Shown: positions 7,497-17,916, numbered from the stretch's first letter. The stretch is 64,000 bases of DNA from Roseateles oligotrophus (GCF_025717515.1 NZ_JAJIRN010000009.1:1-64000), one strand, 5' to 3'. Program-made: numbers and translations. The notes: a model not told the origin generated them from the letters alone.

Positions 7497-8830
7497 ACCG
7501 TCCTTCCAGAGAATTCATCGGGCCGCAAGGGGCTCACTTTGGGGTCGCGCGGGCAGCGCAGCTCGATTCTGAAACCCGGCTGGCTGCGCATCACATCCAT
7601 CCGGCCGCCCAACTCCTGCATCCGTTCGGCCATGCCTTGCAGACCGTTGCCGGGCTTGAGTTGCGGCGCGCCCTTGCCATCATCGTCGATGCTGACGTGA
7701 ATTTCATGGTTTTCGTCGCCAAGGTCCAGCCCCAGGCCGATCTTGACCCGGGCCGCGCGCGAGTGCCGCACGCTGTTGGTGACGGCCTCCTGCACGCAGC
7801 GCAGCAGCGCGTGGGCGACCCTTGGGTTGAGGTCGCGCGCGGCCGGTGCAATATCGAGTTCGATGCGGGTGCTGGCAATGCCCTCGGCCAAGGCCTGCAG
7901 CGCCTTGGTGAGGTCGATGCGCGGGCTGCTGCGTTGCTGAGACACCGCCTCGCGTACATCGGCCAACAGGCCCGCCGCGTTCTCGCGTGCCTTGTCTACC
8001 GCCAACATGGCGCCGCCCTGATCGCGGCGCTGCAGCAAGGCGCTGCCCAGTTGCAGTTGCAGATTCAGGGCGGTCAGGTGATGGCCGACCACGTCATGCA
8101 GCTCGCGCGCCATCATCGCGCGTTCGCTGTAACGCAGCTGTTCGGCCTGCAACTGCTCGCCGCTCAGGCGCTCGGCCAACATCACCTGCAGCCAGCGGCG
8201 TTTTTCGGCCTCGGCGGCCACCATGCGGCCCAGGCCGAATGCCATGCCGTGCAGCGCCACCATCGCCATCAACAGGCCCAGGCTGTCCAACCAAGCGGGT
8301 ACGGCGGCATCCGGCTGCACCAGGGCGGGCAAGGGCAATAGCCGATACAGGGCCAGGTTGATGCCGATTTGAGCCAGCGCAAACAAGAACGCCGGGCGGG
8401 CCCGCAGCAACACGGCGGCCAGCGCGGTGACCAGAAACGGCAGGCCGGGCGTAACGCCAATGGCCAGCAGGTTGACCATGACCAGCCTTGTCAGCGCATG
8501 GCGGGGCGGCTGGTCGCCGCTGGCATCCCGGGCCAGGCTCCAATAGGCCCAGGCGAACAGCAGCACCAGCAAGAAGCAGCCGATCAGCAGCGCGGCATCA
8601 TTGCTGGCGCCTCCCAAGCGCAGGTAAAGCGCCGCGACCGCGCCGTCATAGGCGTCGGTCTGAAAGCCAAGCAGAGCCGCCCCCGTCGCCGCCAGTTCCA
8701 GCAAACAGACCGCCAAGACTGCAATGCGCAGCGCCACGCTGGGCTGAGCGAAGCGGGCGAGCAGGCGATCCAAGGTGTTCAATATGAGTCCGGATTCAAA
8801 AAGACTGGCAGCCTGACATAGGTGATCCAA
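7493..8830 (-). CDS. Membrane sensor histidine kinase, DesK/NarX (HisKA_3) type
   Basis: The N-terminal half holds about five or six hydrophobic segments between residues 25 and 200. A HisKA_3 dimerisation helix follows, with the H-box ARELHDVVGHHL, and then a HATPase domain ending near residue 430 with a G-box (DDDGKGAPQLKPGNGL). This is the usual partner of LuxR-type regulators. The frame opens with TTG at 8830; no good Shine-Dalgarno site is visible, and a start further in (near LNTLDRLLARF) is also possible. It overlaps its response regulator by four bases. The membrane region with no large extracytoplasmic loop suggests sensing in or at the membrane, as in DesK; this is inference. Confidence 0.9.
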   Translation of the reverse strand: MDHLCQAASLFESGLILNTLDRLLARFAQPSVALRIAVLAVCLLELAATGAALLGFQTDAYDGAVAALYLRLGGASNDAALLIGCFLLVLLFAWAYWSLARDASGDQPPRHALTRLVMVNLLAIGVTPGLPFLVTALAAVLLRARPAFLFALAQIGINLALYRLLPLPALVQPDAAVPAWLDSLGLLMAMVALHGMAFGLGRMVAAEAEKRRWLQVMLAERLSGEQLQAEQLRYSERAMMARELHDVVGHHLTALNLQLQLGSALLQRRDQGGAMLAVDKARENAAGLLADVREAVSQQRSSPRIDLTKALQALAEGIASTRIELDIAPAARDLNPRVAHALLRCVQEAVTNSVRHSRAARVKIGLGLDLGDENHEIHVSIDDDGKGAPQLKPGNGLQGMAERMQELGGRMDVMRSQPGFRIELRCPRDPKVSPLRPDEFSGRTV

Positions 8831-8848
8831 GCCCGCCCGTGCCTTTTG

Positions 8849-10048
8849 TCATGATCGGGGGTTCTCCCCAATGCCCGGCAGCTGAGTCGGCACCTGCGCG
8901 ATCACACCACCGCCGAGGCAGACTTCGCCGTCATACAGCACCGCGCTCTGCCCTGGCGTGACGGCCCATTGAGCCTGCGCAAAGTCGAGCCTGAATTGCC
9001 CCGAAGCCGGACTGTCGGGGCTGAATTCGCAGCCGGCGTCGCTTTGCCGGTAGCGCGTTTTGGCGGCGATTTGGGCCGCGCCGGGCGCCGCCGTGCTGGT
9101 CCAGCTGATGTCGTCGGCAATCAGCGTGTGGCTGAGCAGCCAAGGGTGCTGGTGCCCTTGCACCGCATAGAGGGTGTTGCTTTGCATATCCTTTCTGGCC
9201 ACAAACCAAGGGGCGTGGTCGCCGCCGCCGCGCTCCGGCACCGCAGCGGCGGGCGCGCCGCGGCTTCGCTTTACCCGCTCGGGCTTGAGTCCGCCGATGC
9301 CCAGGCCTTGGCGCTGGCCCAGGGTATAGAAAGACAGGCCCACATGCTCGCCGATCGTGCGGCCGCGCTCATCCTTGATGGGGCCGGGTTGGTGAGCCAG
9401 ATAGCGGTTCAAAAACTCCCGGAATGGACGCTCGCCGATGAAGCAGATGCCGGTCGAGTCTTTCTTGCGGGCGTTCGGCAGCTTGATTTCTTCGGCAATG
9501 CGGCGCACCTCTGTCTTGTGCAACTCGCCGACCGGGAACAGCGTCTTGGCCAGTTGCGCCTGGTTCAGACGGTGCAGAAAATAACTTTGGTCCTTGCTGT
9601 TGTCGACGCCTTTGAGCAATTGCACTTGACCATCCAACTCACGAACCCTGGCGTAGTGCCCGGTGGCGATTTTCTCGGCGCCCAGCCGCATCGCATGGTC
9701 CAGAAACGCCTTGAACTTGATCTCGGCATTGCACAGGATGTCGGGGTTAGGCGTGCGGCCGGCCTGGTACTCGCGCAAAAAAGTCGCGAACACGCGGTCC
9801 TTGTAGTCGGCCGCGAAGTTGACATGCTCGATCTCGATGCCGATCACATCGGCGACCGCCGCCGCGTCGACGAAGTCGATATTCGACGAGCAGTATTTGC
9901 CGTTTTCGTCGTCGCTGTCGTCATCTTCCCAGTTCTTCATGAAGATGCCGATCACCTCATGACCCTGCTGTTTCAGCAGGTAGGCGGTGACGGCGGAGTC
10001 CACTCCGCCCGAGAGGCCGACGACGATGCGTTGCTTTTTCTTGCTCAT
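8849..10048 (-). CDS. mnmA: tRNA-specific 2-thiouridylase MnmA
   Basis: MnmA thiolates U34 of tRNA Lys, Glu and Gln, taking sulfur from the TusE relay. The PP-loop SGGVDS lies at residues 13-18, the two catalytic cysteines are Cys106 (LCNAEIKF) and Cys202 (STGICFIGE), and the central [12 protein letters not shown] motif is present. At 399 residues it is slightly long. An extra segment of about 20 residues rich in Arg, Ala and Gly sits between GIGGLK and PWFVARKD, in the connecting region where other MnmA proteins have a short loop. The Nudix gene 21 bases upstream on the same strand matches the nudJ-mnmA order known from enterobacteria. Confidence 0.97.
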   Translation of the reverse strand: MSKKKQRIVVGLSGGVDSAVTAYLLKQQGHEVIGIFMKNWEDDDSDDENGKYCSSNIDFVDAAAVADVIGIEIEHVNFAADYKDRVFATFLREYQAGRTPNPDILCNAEIKFKAFLDHAMRLGAEKIATGHYARVRELDGQVQLLKGVDNSKDQSYFLHRLNQAQLAKTLFPVGELHKTEVRRIAEEIKLPNARKKDSTGICFIGERPFREFLNRYLAHQPGPIKDERGRTIGEHVGLSFYTLGQRQGLGIGGLKPERVKRSRGAPAAAVPERGGGDHAPWFVARKDMQSNTLYAVQGHQHPWLLSHTLIADDISWTSTAAPGAAQIAAKTRYRQSDAGCEFSPDSPASGQFRLDFAQAQWAVTPGQSAVLYDGEVCLGGGVIAQVPTQLPGIGENPRS

Positions 10049-10069
10049 GCCGAATTGTCCCGCATGAAC

Positions 10070-10570
10070 TCAAGCCTTGAGCAGCGGCGAGTAGAGCGAC
10101 GGGTCAATGTGGATGGCGTCCAAGGGCAGGCGCTTGCCGGCCAGGTAATCCTCTATGCACCGCAGCACCAAGGGGCTGCGGTGGCGGGTCGCGTTGGCGC
10201 GAATCTCGTCCACCGTCATCCATAGGGTGCGATGGATGCCGTGATCGAGCGTGCGGCCGGCGATTTCTTCACCCACCCGACCACAGAATGCGAGGCGGAC
10301 ATAGGTGACATCCTCTAATCGCGCCTTGCGTTCAAAGCGCGCCATATAGATGCCTAACAAGGCTTCGGGCACAAAATCGCGTGCGGTTTCTTCCAGCGCT
10401 TCGCGCACCACACCCTCCAGTGGCGACTCGCCCGGGTCCAGGTGGCCGGCCGGGTTGTTCAGTTGCAGGCCTTCGGGAGTTTCTTCTTCGACCAGCAAAA
10501 ATCGGCCATCTTGTTCTATCACCGCTGCGACCGTGACCGCCGGCTTCCAGCGCTCGCTGTTGTTAGACAT
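10070..10570 (-). CDS. nudJ: Nudix hydrolase, NudJ-like
   Basis: The protein has 166 residues with a Nudix box starting at Gly42: Glu48, Arg56-Glu57 and Glu60-Glu61 are all in register, with Ala63 replacing the second Gly. Family members hydrolyse nucleoside di- or triphosphates or thiamine-pathway pyrophosphates; E. coli NudJ acts on HMP-PP and nucleotides. The pairing with mnmA immediately downstream supports a NudJ assignment, although substrate specificity cannot be read from the motif. A promoter for the pair should lie in 10571-10733, shared with the divergent pntAA. Confidence 0.85.
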   Translation of the reverse strand: MSNNSERWKPAVTVAAVIEQDGRFLLVEEETPEGLQLNNPAGHLDPGESPLEGVVREALEETARDFVPEALLGIYMARFERKARLEDVTYVRLAFCGRVGEEIAGRTLDHGIHRTLWMTVDEIRANATRHRSPLVLRCIEDYLAGKRLPLDAIHIDPSLYSPLLKA

Positions 10571-10733
10571 TCACTACTCCGTCATCCCCAGGCATGCCCG
10601 GGTGTCATCAAGAGCCTCTATTGTGTAAGCTCGGCGCGGCTGTTTGTCCAATGCTGCCCCAGGCCCATTCGAAATTCTTGCAAATCTGCCCAGCGGCGAT
10701 TGATTCGCCGTCGGGCCCAGGAGGGATAGATTC
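10571..10733. promoter_or_regulatory. Divergent intergenic region nudJ / pntAA
   Basis: These 163 bases separate two divergently transcribed operons and must carry both promoters. A strong ribosome binding site (AGGAGGG at about 10719-10725) precedes the pntAA ATG at 10734. No sigma-70 boxes could be called confidently by eye. Confidence 0.5.
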
Positions 10734-11855
10734 ATGCTGATAGGTGTTCCGCGCGAGAGCGCGGCCGGAGAAACGCGCGTGGCCATCACGCCCGAAACGG
10801 CCAAGAAGTTGAAGGCGCAGGGTCATGTCTTGCGTATCGAGAGTGGTGCCGGCCTTGGCGCCAGCGTCACCGATGAGGCCTACGCGGCAGCGGGCGCCGA
10901 GATCGTCGACCGCGCCGCCGCCTTTGCTGGCGATTTGCTGCTGAAGGTGCGCAGCCCTTCGAGTGAGGAGTTAGCGCTGGTCAAGCCCGGCGCGGCGCTG
11001 GTCGGCATGCTCAACCCCTTTGACGCCGACGGCCTGCAGGCCATGGCCAAGGCCGGCCTGACTGCTTTCGCGCTGGAAGCGGCGCCGCGCACTTCGCGGG
11101 CGCAGAGCATGGACGTGCTGTCCAGCCAAGCCAATATCGCCGGCTACAAGGCGGTGATGATCGCGGCCGACCGCTACCAACGCTTCTTCCCGATGCTGAT
11201 GACGGCCGCCGGCACGGTCAAGGCGGCGCGCGTCGTCGTGCTCGGCGTCGGCGTGGCCGGCCTGCAGGCAATTGCCACCGCCAAGCGCCTGGGCGCGGTG
11301 ATCGAGGCCTCGGATGTGCGGCCCGCCGTCAAGGAGCAGGTCGAATCGCTGGGCGCCAAGTTCATCGATGTCAGCTACGAGACCGCTGAGGAGAAGGAAG
11401 CTGCCGTCGGCGTCGGCGGTTACGCCAAGGCGATGCCGCAGAGCTGGCTGGACCGCCAGCGCGCCGAAGTCGCCAAGCGCGTGGCGCAGGCCGATGTGGT
11501 GATCACTACCGCGCTGATCCCCGGTCGCGCTGCACCCGTGCTGGTCAGCGAGGAGATGGTCAAGAGCATGAAGCCGGGCTCGGTGATCGTCGATCTGGCA
11601 GCGGCCAATGGCGGCAATTGCCCGCTGACCGAAGCCGGCAAGACGGTGGTCAAGCATGGCGTGACGCTGGTCGGCGAGACCAATCTGCCGGCGCTGGTGG
11701 CGGCCGATGCGTCGGCGCTTTATGCCCGCAACATCCTGGACTTCTTGAAACTGGTGATCAGCAAAGAAGGCGTGTTCCAGGTGCCTATGGATGACGACAT
11801 CGTTAGCGCCTGCCTGATGACGCAGGCCGGTGAAGTCAAGAGAAAGAAGAGCTGA
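10734..11855 (+). CDS. pntAA: NAD(P) transhydrogenase subunit alpha, part 1 (soluble NAD-binding domain I)
   Basis: The protein starts MLIGVPRES and shows the alanine-dehydrogenase/PNT N-terminal fold. The NAD-binding Rossmann motif is [20 protein letters not shown] near residues 168-187. At 373 residues it holds only domain I, because the membrane part is encoded by the next gene, the split arrangement found in many alpha- and betaproteobacteria. The complex couples proton re-entry to hydride transfer from NADH to NADP+ and supplies NADPH. The end lies four bases before the pntAB start, so the three genes form one operon. Confidence 0.96.
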   Translation: MLIGVPRESAAGETRVAITPETAKKLKAQGHVLRIESGAGLGASVTDEAYAAAGAEIVDRAAAFAGDLLLKVRSPSSEELALVKPGAALVGMLNPFDADGLQAMAKAGLTAFALEAAPRTSRAQSMDVLSSQANIAGYKAVMIAADRYQRFFPMLMTAAGTVKAARVVVLGVGVAGLQAIATAKRLGAVIEASDVRPAVKEQVESLGAKFIDVSYETAEEKEAAVGVGGYAKAMPQSWLDRQRAEVAKRVAQADVVITTALIPGRAAPVLVSEEMVKSMKPGSVIVDLAAANGGNCPLTEAGKTVVKHGVTLVGETNLPALVAADASALYARNILDFLKLVISKEGVFQVPMDDDIVSACLMTQAGEVKRKKS

Positions 11856-11859
11856 AATC

Positions 11860-12177
11860 ATGGACCAACTCGTTAACCCCACGGTCACCAATCTGATCAT
11901 CTTCGTGCTGGCGATCTACGTCGGCTACCACGTCGTCTGGACGGTAACGCCGGCGCTGCACACGCCGCTGATGGCCGTCACCAATGCAATCTCGGCCATC
12001 GTCATCGTCGGCGCGATGATGGCCGCCGCCTTGACCGTCACCGATCTCGGCAAGTTCATGGGCACGCTGGCGGTGGCCTTGGCGGCGGTCAATGTGTTCG
12101 GCGGCTTCTTGGTCACACGGCGCATGCTGGAGATGTTCAAGAAGAAGGACAAGAAGTCGGCGGAGGCCAAGAAATGA
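11860..12177 (+). CDS. pntAB: NAD(P) transhydrogenase subunit alpha, part 2 (membrane segment)
   Basis: The protein has 105 residues with three or four hydrophobic helices ([51 protein letters not shown]) and a Lys-rich cytoplasmic tail. I start it at ATG 11860, after an AAGAAGAG purine run, rather than the in-frame upstream codon inside pntAA. It supplies the alpha-side proton-channel helices. Its TGA overlaps the ATG of pntB (12174-12177). Confidence 0.95.
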   Translation: MDQLVNPTVTNLIIFVLAIYVGYHVVWTVTPALHTPLMAVTNAISAIVIVGAMMAAALTVTDLGKFMGTLAVALAAVNVFGGFLVTRRMLEMFKKKDKKSAEAKK

Positions 12178-13601
12178 GCATGAATCTCGTCACCCTGCTG
12201 TATCTGGTCGCCAGCGTCTTCTTCATTCAAGCGCTGAAGGGCTTGTCGCACCCGACCAGCTCGATCCGCGGCAATCTCTTCGGCATGGTCGGCATGTTGA
12301 TTGCCACGGCCACCACCGCCGCCTTGATCGTCAAGCTCGCGCATGGCGAGCTGTTCGGCCTGAGCTATGTGCTGGCCGGCCTGGTGATTGGCGGCGGCCT
12401 GGGTGCCTATATGGCGCAAAAGGTCGAGATGACCAAGATGCCCGAGTTGGTCGCCTTCATGCACAGCATGATCGGTTTGGCGGCCGTCTTCATCGCGGCC
12501 ACGGCCGTGCTGGAACCGGCGGCGTTTGGCATTACTTCAGCGGGCAGCATGGAGATCCCCGGAGGCAACCGCATCGAGCTGGCGCTGGGCGCCTTCATCG
12601 GCGCGGTCACCTTCAGCGGCTCGGTGATCGCCTTCGGCAAGCTGTCGGGCAAGTACAAATTCCGCCTGTTTCAGGGCGCACCGGTGTCATTTGCGGGCCA
12701 GCACAAGCTCAATCTCGCGCTGGGTTTGGCGGCGGTGGTTAGCTGCTACGGTTTCTGGGACACCCAGTCTTGGGCCGCCTTCAACACCATCCTGGTGCTG
12801 GGCTTTGCGCTGGGTGTCTTGCTGATCATCCCGATCGGCGGCGCCGACATGCCGGTGGTGGTGTCGATGCTGAACAGCTATTCGGGTTGGGCCGCGGCCG
12901 GCATCGGCTTCTCGCTGAACAACTCGATGCTGATCATTGCCGGCTCGCTGGTGGGCAGCTCGGGCGCCATCCTCAGCTACATCATGTGCAAGGCGATGAA
13001 CCGCAGCTTCTTCAATGTGATCGGTGGCGGCTTTGGGGGTGATGCCACCGCTGCGGCGGCCGGCGGCGCCGTGCAGCGTGCGGTCAAGAGCGGCAGTGCA
13101 GATGATGCCGCCTTCATCATGGGCAATGCCGAGACCGTCATCATCGTGCCCGGCTACGGCCTGGCGGTGGCGCGTGCGCAGCATGCGGTCAAGGAGCTGG
13201 CGCACAAGCTGACCGAGAAGGGCGTCAAGGTCAAATACGCGATCCACCCGGTCGCGGGCCGCATGCCCGGCCATATGAACGTGCTGCTGGCCGAGGCCGA
13301 GGTGCCCTATGACCAGGTGTTCGAGATGGAAGACATCAACGCCGAGTTCGGGCAGGCTGATGTCGCCATCATTCTGGGCGCCAACGACGTGGTGAACCCG
13401 GCCGCGCATGTCAAGGGTTCGGCCATTTACGGCATGCCGATTCTGGAGGCTTACAAGGCCAAGACCATCATCGTCAACAAGCGCTCGATGGCGGCCGGCT
13501 ATGCGGGCCTGGACAACGAGTTGTTCTATATGGACAAGACGATGATGGTGTTCGGCGACGCCAAGAAGGTGGTGGAGGATATGTTGAAGGCGGTGGAGTA
13601 G
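12174..13601 (+). CDS. pntB: NAD(P) transhydrogenase subunit beta
   Basis: The protein has 475 residues: eight or nine membrane helices in the first 260, then a cytoplasmic NADP-binding domain III. The latter carries the recognisable segments [32 protein letters not shown] and [10 protein letters not shown]. Length and motifs are normal for the family. Together with PntAA and PntAB it forms the proton-translocating transhydrogenase in the inner membrane. The gene ends the operon; fadD begins 118 bases later with its own ribosome binding site. Confidence 0.97.
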   Translation: MSMNLVTLLYLVASVFFIQALKGLSHPTSSIRGNLFGMVGMLIATATTAALIVKLAHGELFGLSYVLAGLVIGGGLGAYMAQKVEMTKMPELVAFMHSMIGLAAVFIAATAVLEPAAFGITSAGSMEIPGGNRIELALGAFIGAVTFSGSVIAFGKLSGKYKFRLFQGAPVSFAGQHKLNLALGLAAVVSCYGFWDTQSWAAFNTILVLGFALGVLLIIPIGGADMPVVVSMLNSYSGWAAAGIGFSLNNSMLIIAGSLVGSSGAILSYIMCKAMNRSFFNVIGGGFGGDATAAAAGGAVQRAVKSGSADDAAFIMGNAETVIIVPGYGLAVARAQHAVKELAHKLTEKGVKVKYAIHPVAGRMPGHMNVLLAEAEVPYDQVFEMEDINAEFGQADVAIILGANDVVNPAAHVKGSAIYGMPILEAYKAKTIIVNKRSMAAGYAGLDNELFYMDKTMMVFGDAKKVVEDMLKAVE

Positions 13602-13719
13602 ACCCGGCGGCAAGGCGTCTTTTGGGGTGTGCGCTCTAGCCCTCGCTAGCGCTTCCCCCTATAAGCGCCGGCCCTCCTATCGGTGAGAATCCAGCTCATT
13701 CGAACGGAGACGAAATTCC

Positions 13720-15393
13720 ATGCAGAAGACCTGGCTGAAGAACTACCCGGACGGGGTGCCCGCCGAGATTCACGCGGAGTTGTACCCGTCGCTGGTCGAG
13801 CTGATGACTTCGGCGTTCAAGAAGTTCCCGGCGCTGCCGGCCTACAAGATGATGGGCCGGCAGATCACGTTCGCGCAGTTGGACGAAAGTTCACGTGCAC
13901 TGGCCGCTTATCTGCAGAGCCTGGGGCTCGAGAAGGGCGACCGCGTCGCGCTGATGATGCCCAACGTGATGCAGTACCCGGTGGCGGTGGCTGCCGTGTT
14001 GCGGGCGGGTTATGTGGTCGTCAACGTCAACCCGCTCTACACGCCGCGCGAGCTGGAGCATCAACTGAAGGACTCCGGCGCCAAGGCGATCGTGATCCTG
14101 GAGAACTTCGCCACCACCTTGCAGCAGGTGCGCGGGCAGGTGCCGACCAAGCATGTGGTGCTGGCGGCGATGGGCGATATGTTGGGCTTCCCCAAAGGGC
14201 TCATCGTCAACTATGTGGTGCGCAAGGTCAAAAAACTGGTGCCGGCCTTTGAGTTGCCGGGCGCAGTGCGCTTCAATGATGCGGTCGCAAAAGGTCGTCA
14301 ACTGAGCTACAAAACGCCCAGCATTGGCCCTAACGACATCGCCGTGCTGCAGTACACCGGCGGTACGACCGGCGTGTCCAAGGGCGCGGTGCTCTTGCAT
14401 CGCAATCTGGTCGCCAATGTGATGCAGGCCGAGGCCTGGTACCAGCCTGCCTTGAAGAAGGTGCTTGGAGGCGAGCAGTTGGTCAGCATTTGCGCGCTGC
14501 CGCTGTATCACATCTTCGGTTTCACGACGAACATGATGCTGTCCATGCATGTCGGCGGCTGCAATGTCTTGATCCCCAATCCGCGCGACATCCCGGGCAT
14601 GTTCAAGGAATTGGCCAAGCATCGCTTTCACAGCCTGCCGGCCGTCAACACCTTGTTCATGGCGATGGCCAACCACAAGGATTTCAATAGCGTCGACTGG
14701 AGCAGTCTGGTGATCGCCGTGGGCGGCGGCATGGCGGTGCAGCAGGCCACCGCCAAGCTCTGGCTGGAAAAGACCGGCTGCCCGATCTGCGAAGGCTACG
14801 GCCTCAGCGAAACTTCGCCGATTGCCAGTTGCAACCCGACCGACAGCCATGCCTACACCGGCTCGATCGGCATGCCCATGCCGAGCACCGAGATTTTGCT
14901 GCTGGATGATTTGGGTCAGCCGGTGGCCGAGGGCGAGCGGGGCGAGATCGCCATCCGCGGGCCCCAGGTGATGGCCGGGTATTGGCAGCGCCCGGATGAA
15001 ACCGCGCAGGTGATGACGGCTGACGGTTTCTTCCGTACCGGCGACGTTGGCACCATGGACGAGCGGGGTTACTTCCGCATCGTCGATCGCAAGAAGGACA
15101 TGATTCTGGTCAGCGGCTTCAATGTCTACCCGAACGAGATCGAGGACGTGCTGACGCAGATGGAGGGCGTGTTGGAATGCGCGTCGGTGGGCATCCCCGA
15201 CGCCAAGGCCGGCGAGGCGGTCAAGGTGGTGATCGTGCGCAAAGACCCCAGGATTACCGAGGCCGATGTGCGGGCCTATTGCGAGGCCAATCTGACCGGC
15301 TACAAACGGCCCAAGGTGGTCGAATTCCGCGATGAGTTGCCCAAGACGCCTGTCGGCAAGATCCTCAGGCGTGAACTACGCGACAAGAACTGA
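13720..15393 (+). CDS. fadD: Long-chain fatty-acid-CoA ligase
   Basis: The 557 residues show the AMP-binding signature YTGGTTGVSKGAVLLH (near residue 211), the GYGLSETSP motif, the adenylate-site RTGDVGTMDERGYFRIVDRKKD stretch (in two parts) and the catalytic Lys region TPVGKILRRELR at the C-terminus. It activates fatty acids to acyl-CoA for beta-oxidation or lipid synthesis, normally at the inner membrane. GGAGA lies about ten bases before the ATG. FadD and other medium/long-chain ligases are hard to separate by eye, but length and sequence favour FadD. Confidence 0.92.
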   Translation: MQKTWLKNYPDGVPAEIHAELYPSLVELMTSAFKKFPALPAYKMMGRQITFAQLDESSRALAAYLQSLGLEKGDRVALMMPNVMQYPVAVAAVLRAGYVVVNVNPLYTPRELEHQLKDSGAKAIVILENFATTLQQVRGQVPTKHVVLAAMGDMLGFPKGLIVNYVVRKVKKLVPAFELPGAVRFNDAVAKGRQLSYKTPSIGPNDIAVLQYTGGTTGVSKGAVLLHRNLVANVMQAEAWYQPALKKVLGGEQLVSICALPLYHIFGFTTNMMLSMHVGGCNVLIPNPRDIPGMFKELAKHRFHSLPAVNTLFMAMANHKDFNSVDWSSLVIAVGGGMAVQQATAKLWLEKTGCPICEGYGLSETSPIASCNPTDSHAYTGSIGMPMPSTEILLLDDLGQPVAEGERGEIAIRGPQVMAGYWQRPDETAQVMTADGFFRTGDVGTMDERGYFRIVDRKKDMILVSGFNVYPNEIEDVLTQMEGVLECASVGIPDAKAGEAVKVVIVRKDPRITEADVRAYCEANLTGYKRPKVVEFRDELPKTPVGKILRRELRDKN

Positions 15394-15470
15394 TTCCGCG
15401 TGACTTGGCGCGGGCCCCGATAGAGTCCCGTCCCGTTTAGAGTCGGCCATCTTCTGAAGGGGCGACAACA

Positions 15471-15932
15471 ATGCTTGACCGGGCTTACGTCAAGACCGAG
15501 GCGGGGCGAGCCGAAATCAAGTCACGCGGTTTGGTGATGTCGCGCAGCGTGCGCAATCTGCTGCTGATGATCGATGGCGGCAAGACGGCCGCGCAATGGT
15601 TAACGCTGGTGCAAGGCATTGTTGAGGCTGATTTTGAATATTTGCTGATGCAGGGCTTGATTGCCGACGCCAGCCCCGCCGCAGCATCCATGGTCGAAGC
15701 CGACTTGTCGCCGCTGGACTATGAGCAACTCTATGGTTTTTTAACCCGCCATGCCAAGCAGTATCTGGGCCTGATGAAGGGCTACCGAATGGTGCTGGAC
15801 GTGGAGCGCTGCGGCGATCTGGCCGCACTGCGTTTGCTGGGTCAACGCTTTGTGGCCGAGGTCAGCCAAGCGCAGGGGGCGGTGGTTGCCGATCAGGTGC
15901 GGCGCGCGCTGTCGATTGGCCCTGCTGCCTGA
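15471..15932 (+). CDS. Conserved hypothetical protein, possibly a small regulatory protein
   Basis: The 153-residue soluble protein begins MLDRAYVKTEAGRAEIKSRG and has a helical N-terminal half (SVRNLLLMIDGGKTAAQW) that looks like a small winged-helix or adaptor module seen in Burkholderiales proteins of unknown function. The C-terminal half is also helical. It has its own upstream gap of 77 bases and a GGGGCGAC purine-rich stretch before the ATG. No catalytic motif or membrane segment is visible. I do not assign a function. Confidence 0.75.
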   Translation: MLDRAYVKTEAGRAEIKSRGLVMSRSVRNLLLMIDGGKTAAQWLTLVQGIVEADFEYLLMQGLIADASPAAASMVEADLSPLDYEQLYGFLTRHAKQYLGLMKGYRMVLDVERCGDLAALRLLGQRFVAEVSQAQGAVVADQVRRALSIGPAA

Positions 15933-15982
15933 TTCCCTGAACTTGCTGGCACACTGGCGGCTTGTTCGAATTGAGGCCAGTC

Positions 15983-16726
15983 ATGCCACCGCGTTTTTTT
16001 GTTGACTCCCCCTTGAATAGCCAAGAGCCCGGCGGCGCCGATTTGCCGCTGCCGGCCTCGGCCGCCCGCCATGTCCAGGTCTTGCGCCTGCAGCCCGGCA
16101 GCCCGGTCACCCTGTTCGACGGCTCCGGCCATGAATGGCAGGCCGAAGTCTCGGCGATGGGCCGCAGCGAGGTGCGCGTGCATTTGCAGGCGCGCCAACT
16201 GGTGCAGCGTGAGTTGACGCATGAGGTGACGTTGGCCGTGGTGATGCCCGCCAATGACCGCATGGACGGCCTGGTCGAGAAAGCGACCGAACTCGGCGTG
16301 GCCTGCATTCAGCCCTTGATGAGCGAGCGCTCGGTGCTGCGCCTGAACGGTGAGCGGGCCGACAAAAAGGTCGCGCATTGGAGCGGCGTGGCGATCGCAG
16401 CTTGCGAGCAAAGCGGCCGCACCAAGGTCCCCAAAATTGCGCCGATCAAGACCTTGGCGGCCTGGATGGCGGAGCTGCCGGTTCAAACGAGCGAGCAGCG
16501 CCGCTGGCTGCTCAGCCCGACCGCTGCTCAATCCTTGAAGGCCTTGAACGAAGTGGCGGCGAAGTCGACCTCGGTGCTGAGTGGCCCCGAAGGTGGCCTG
16601 AGCCCGGCCGAGGAACAGCTGGCACGCAGCAACGGTTTCCTCGCCGCCCAACTCGGCCCCCGCATTCTGCGCGCCGACACCGCGCCGCTGGCCGTTTTGG
16701 GCTGGCTGGCACTCCAATCCCTATGA
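15983..16726 (+). CDS. rsmE: 16S rRNA (uracil(1498)-N(3))-methyltransferase RsmE
   Basis: The protein shows an N-terminal PUA-like part (PPRFFVDSPL) and a SPOUT-class C-terminal domain with the trefoil-knot motifs LSGPEGGLSPAEEQLA and LGPRILRADTAPLAVLGWLA. It methylates U1498 of 16S rRNA using SAM. The ATG at 15983 has GAGG eight bases upstream and gives 247 residues, the normal length; the TTG seven codons upstream is less likely. Its stop overlaps the start of the following transporter gene. Confidence 0.95.
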   Translation: MPPRFFVDSPLNSQEPGGADLPLPASAARHVQVLRLQPGSPVTLFDGSGHEWQAEVSAMGRSEVRVHLQARQLVQRELTHEVTLAVVMPANDRMDGLVEKATELGVACIQPLMSERSVLRLNGERADKKVAHWSGVAIAACEQSGRTKVPKIAPIKTLAAWMAELPVQTSEQRRWLLSPTAAQSLKALNEVAAKSTSVLSGPEGGLSPAEEQLARSNGFLAAQLGPRILRADTAPLAVLGWLALQSL

Positions 16727-17916
16727 ATATTCAGCTGCTGCTGCTGACCCTCTGCCAAGGGCTGTTTCTTACCAACAACATCACCTTCATCGCCATCAAC
16801 GGCCTGGTCGGTCTGGCCTTGGCGCCGGTGGCCTGGATGGCGACCTTGCCGATTTGCGCCTATGTGGCCGGCGGCGCGATGTTCGCACCGCTGGTGGCCC
16901 GCCATCAGCGCGCTTTGGGGCGGCAGCGTGCGTTTCAGCTCGGCCTGGTGGTGGCGATGTTGAGCTGCGCGCTGGCGGCCTGGGCGGTCAGTGAAAGGCA
17001 GTTCTGGTGGGTGGTGATTGCTACGCTGCTGGCGGGTTACTTCAATGCCAATGCCGGCTTGTACCGTTTTGCGGCGACCGAGCTGGTGGCGCCCTCGCAC
17101 AAGGAGCGGGCGATCTCCTGGGTCTTGGCCGGCGGCATCTTGGGTGCGGTCATCGGCCCCAATTTAGCCAATGCCAGCCGGGGTCTGTTGACCCAACCCT
17201 TTTCCGGCGCTTACCTGGTCTTGATCGGCGTGGCGCTGCTGGGCTTGCTGGTGATGAGTTTCATCCGCTTCCCGCCCTTGCCGCAAGGCACGGGGCCCAC
17301 ACCACATGGGCGGCCGCTGCGCGAGTTGGCGCGCCAGCCTATCTTCGTCGTCGCGATTGCCGCTTGTGCGCTCGGTTATGGGGTGATGAACCTGTTGATG
17401 GCCGCCACGCCGATCGCGATGGCGCAATGCGGCCTGCCCTTCGACAAAACCGCCTTGGTGCTGGAGTGGCATGTGCTGGGCATGTTTGTGCCGAGCTTCT
17501 TCACCGGCAGCTTGATCAAGCGCTTCGGCGCCTTGCCGGTGATGGGCGTGGGGGTGATCTTGAATCTGGTCTGCGTCGTGATCGCCTTGTCGGGCGTCGA
17601 TCTGATGCATTTCCTCGCCGCGCTGCTGACGCTGGGGCTGGGTTGGAACTTTTTGTTCATCGGCGGCACGACGCTGTTCACGCAGGCCTATCGCCCCGAG
17701 GAAAAGACCACCGCGCAGGCGGCGATGGATTTCTGCATCTACGCCACCATGACGGTCACCTCGTTCTCCAGCGGAGCCCTGGTCACCACCGGCGGTTGGA
17801 GCTGGATGAACTGGGCCTCGCTGTTGCCGCTGGGGCTGACGGCGCTGGCGCTGCTCTGGTTGGCGCGTCGACCGGCCGCCGAGACTGTGCCAGTCGGTCT
17901 GGGTCCAGGTGCATGA
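16723..17916 (+). CDS. Major facilitator superfamily transporter
   Basis: Translation from ATG 16723 gives 397 residues with about twelve hydrophobic segments, beginning MNIQLLLLTLCQGLFLTNN. The architecture is that of MFS carriers resembling YfcJ/drug-efflux types; no substrate-specific motif is visible. The ATG overlaps the rsmE stop (ATGA at 16723-16726), so it is co-transcribed with rsmE. A longer frame from 16378 runs inside rsmE and is not real. Its 3' end meets the minus-strand Cys-X-Cys fragment head-on. Confidence 0.88.
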   Translation: MNIQLLLLTLCQGLFLTNNITFIAINGLVGLALAPVAWMATLPICAYVAGGAMFAPLVARHQRALGRQRAFQLGLVVAMLSCALAAWAVSERQFWWVVIATLLAGYFNANAGLYRFAATELVAPSHKERAISWVLAGGILGAVIGPNLANASRGLLTQPFSGAYLVLIGVALLGLLVMSFIRFPPLPQGTGPTPHGRPLRELARQPIFVVAIAACALGYGVMNLLMAATPIAMAQCGLPFDKTALVLEWHVLGMFVPSFFTGSLIKRFGALPVMGVGVILNLVCVVIALSGVDLMHFLAALLTLGLGWNFLFIGGTTLFTQAYRPEEKTTAQAAMDFCIYATMTVTSFSSGALVTTGGWSWMNWASLLPLGLTALALLWLARRPAAETVPVGLGPGA

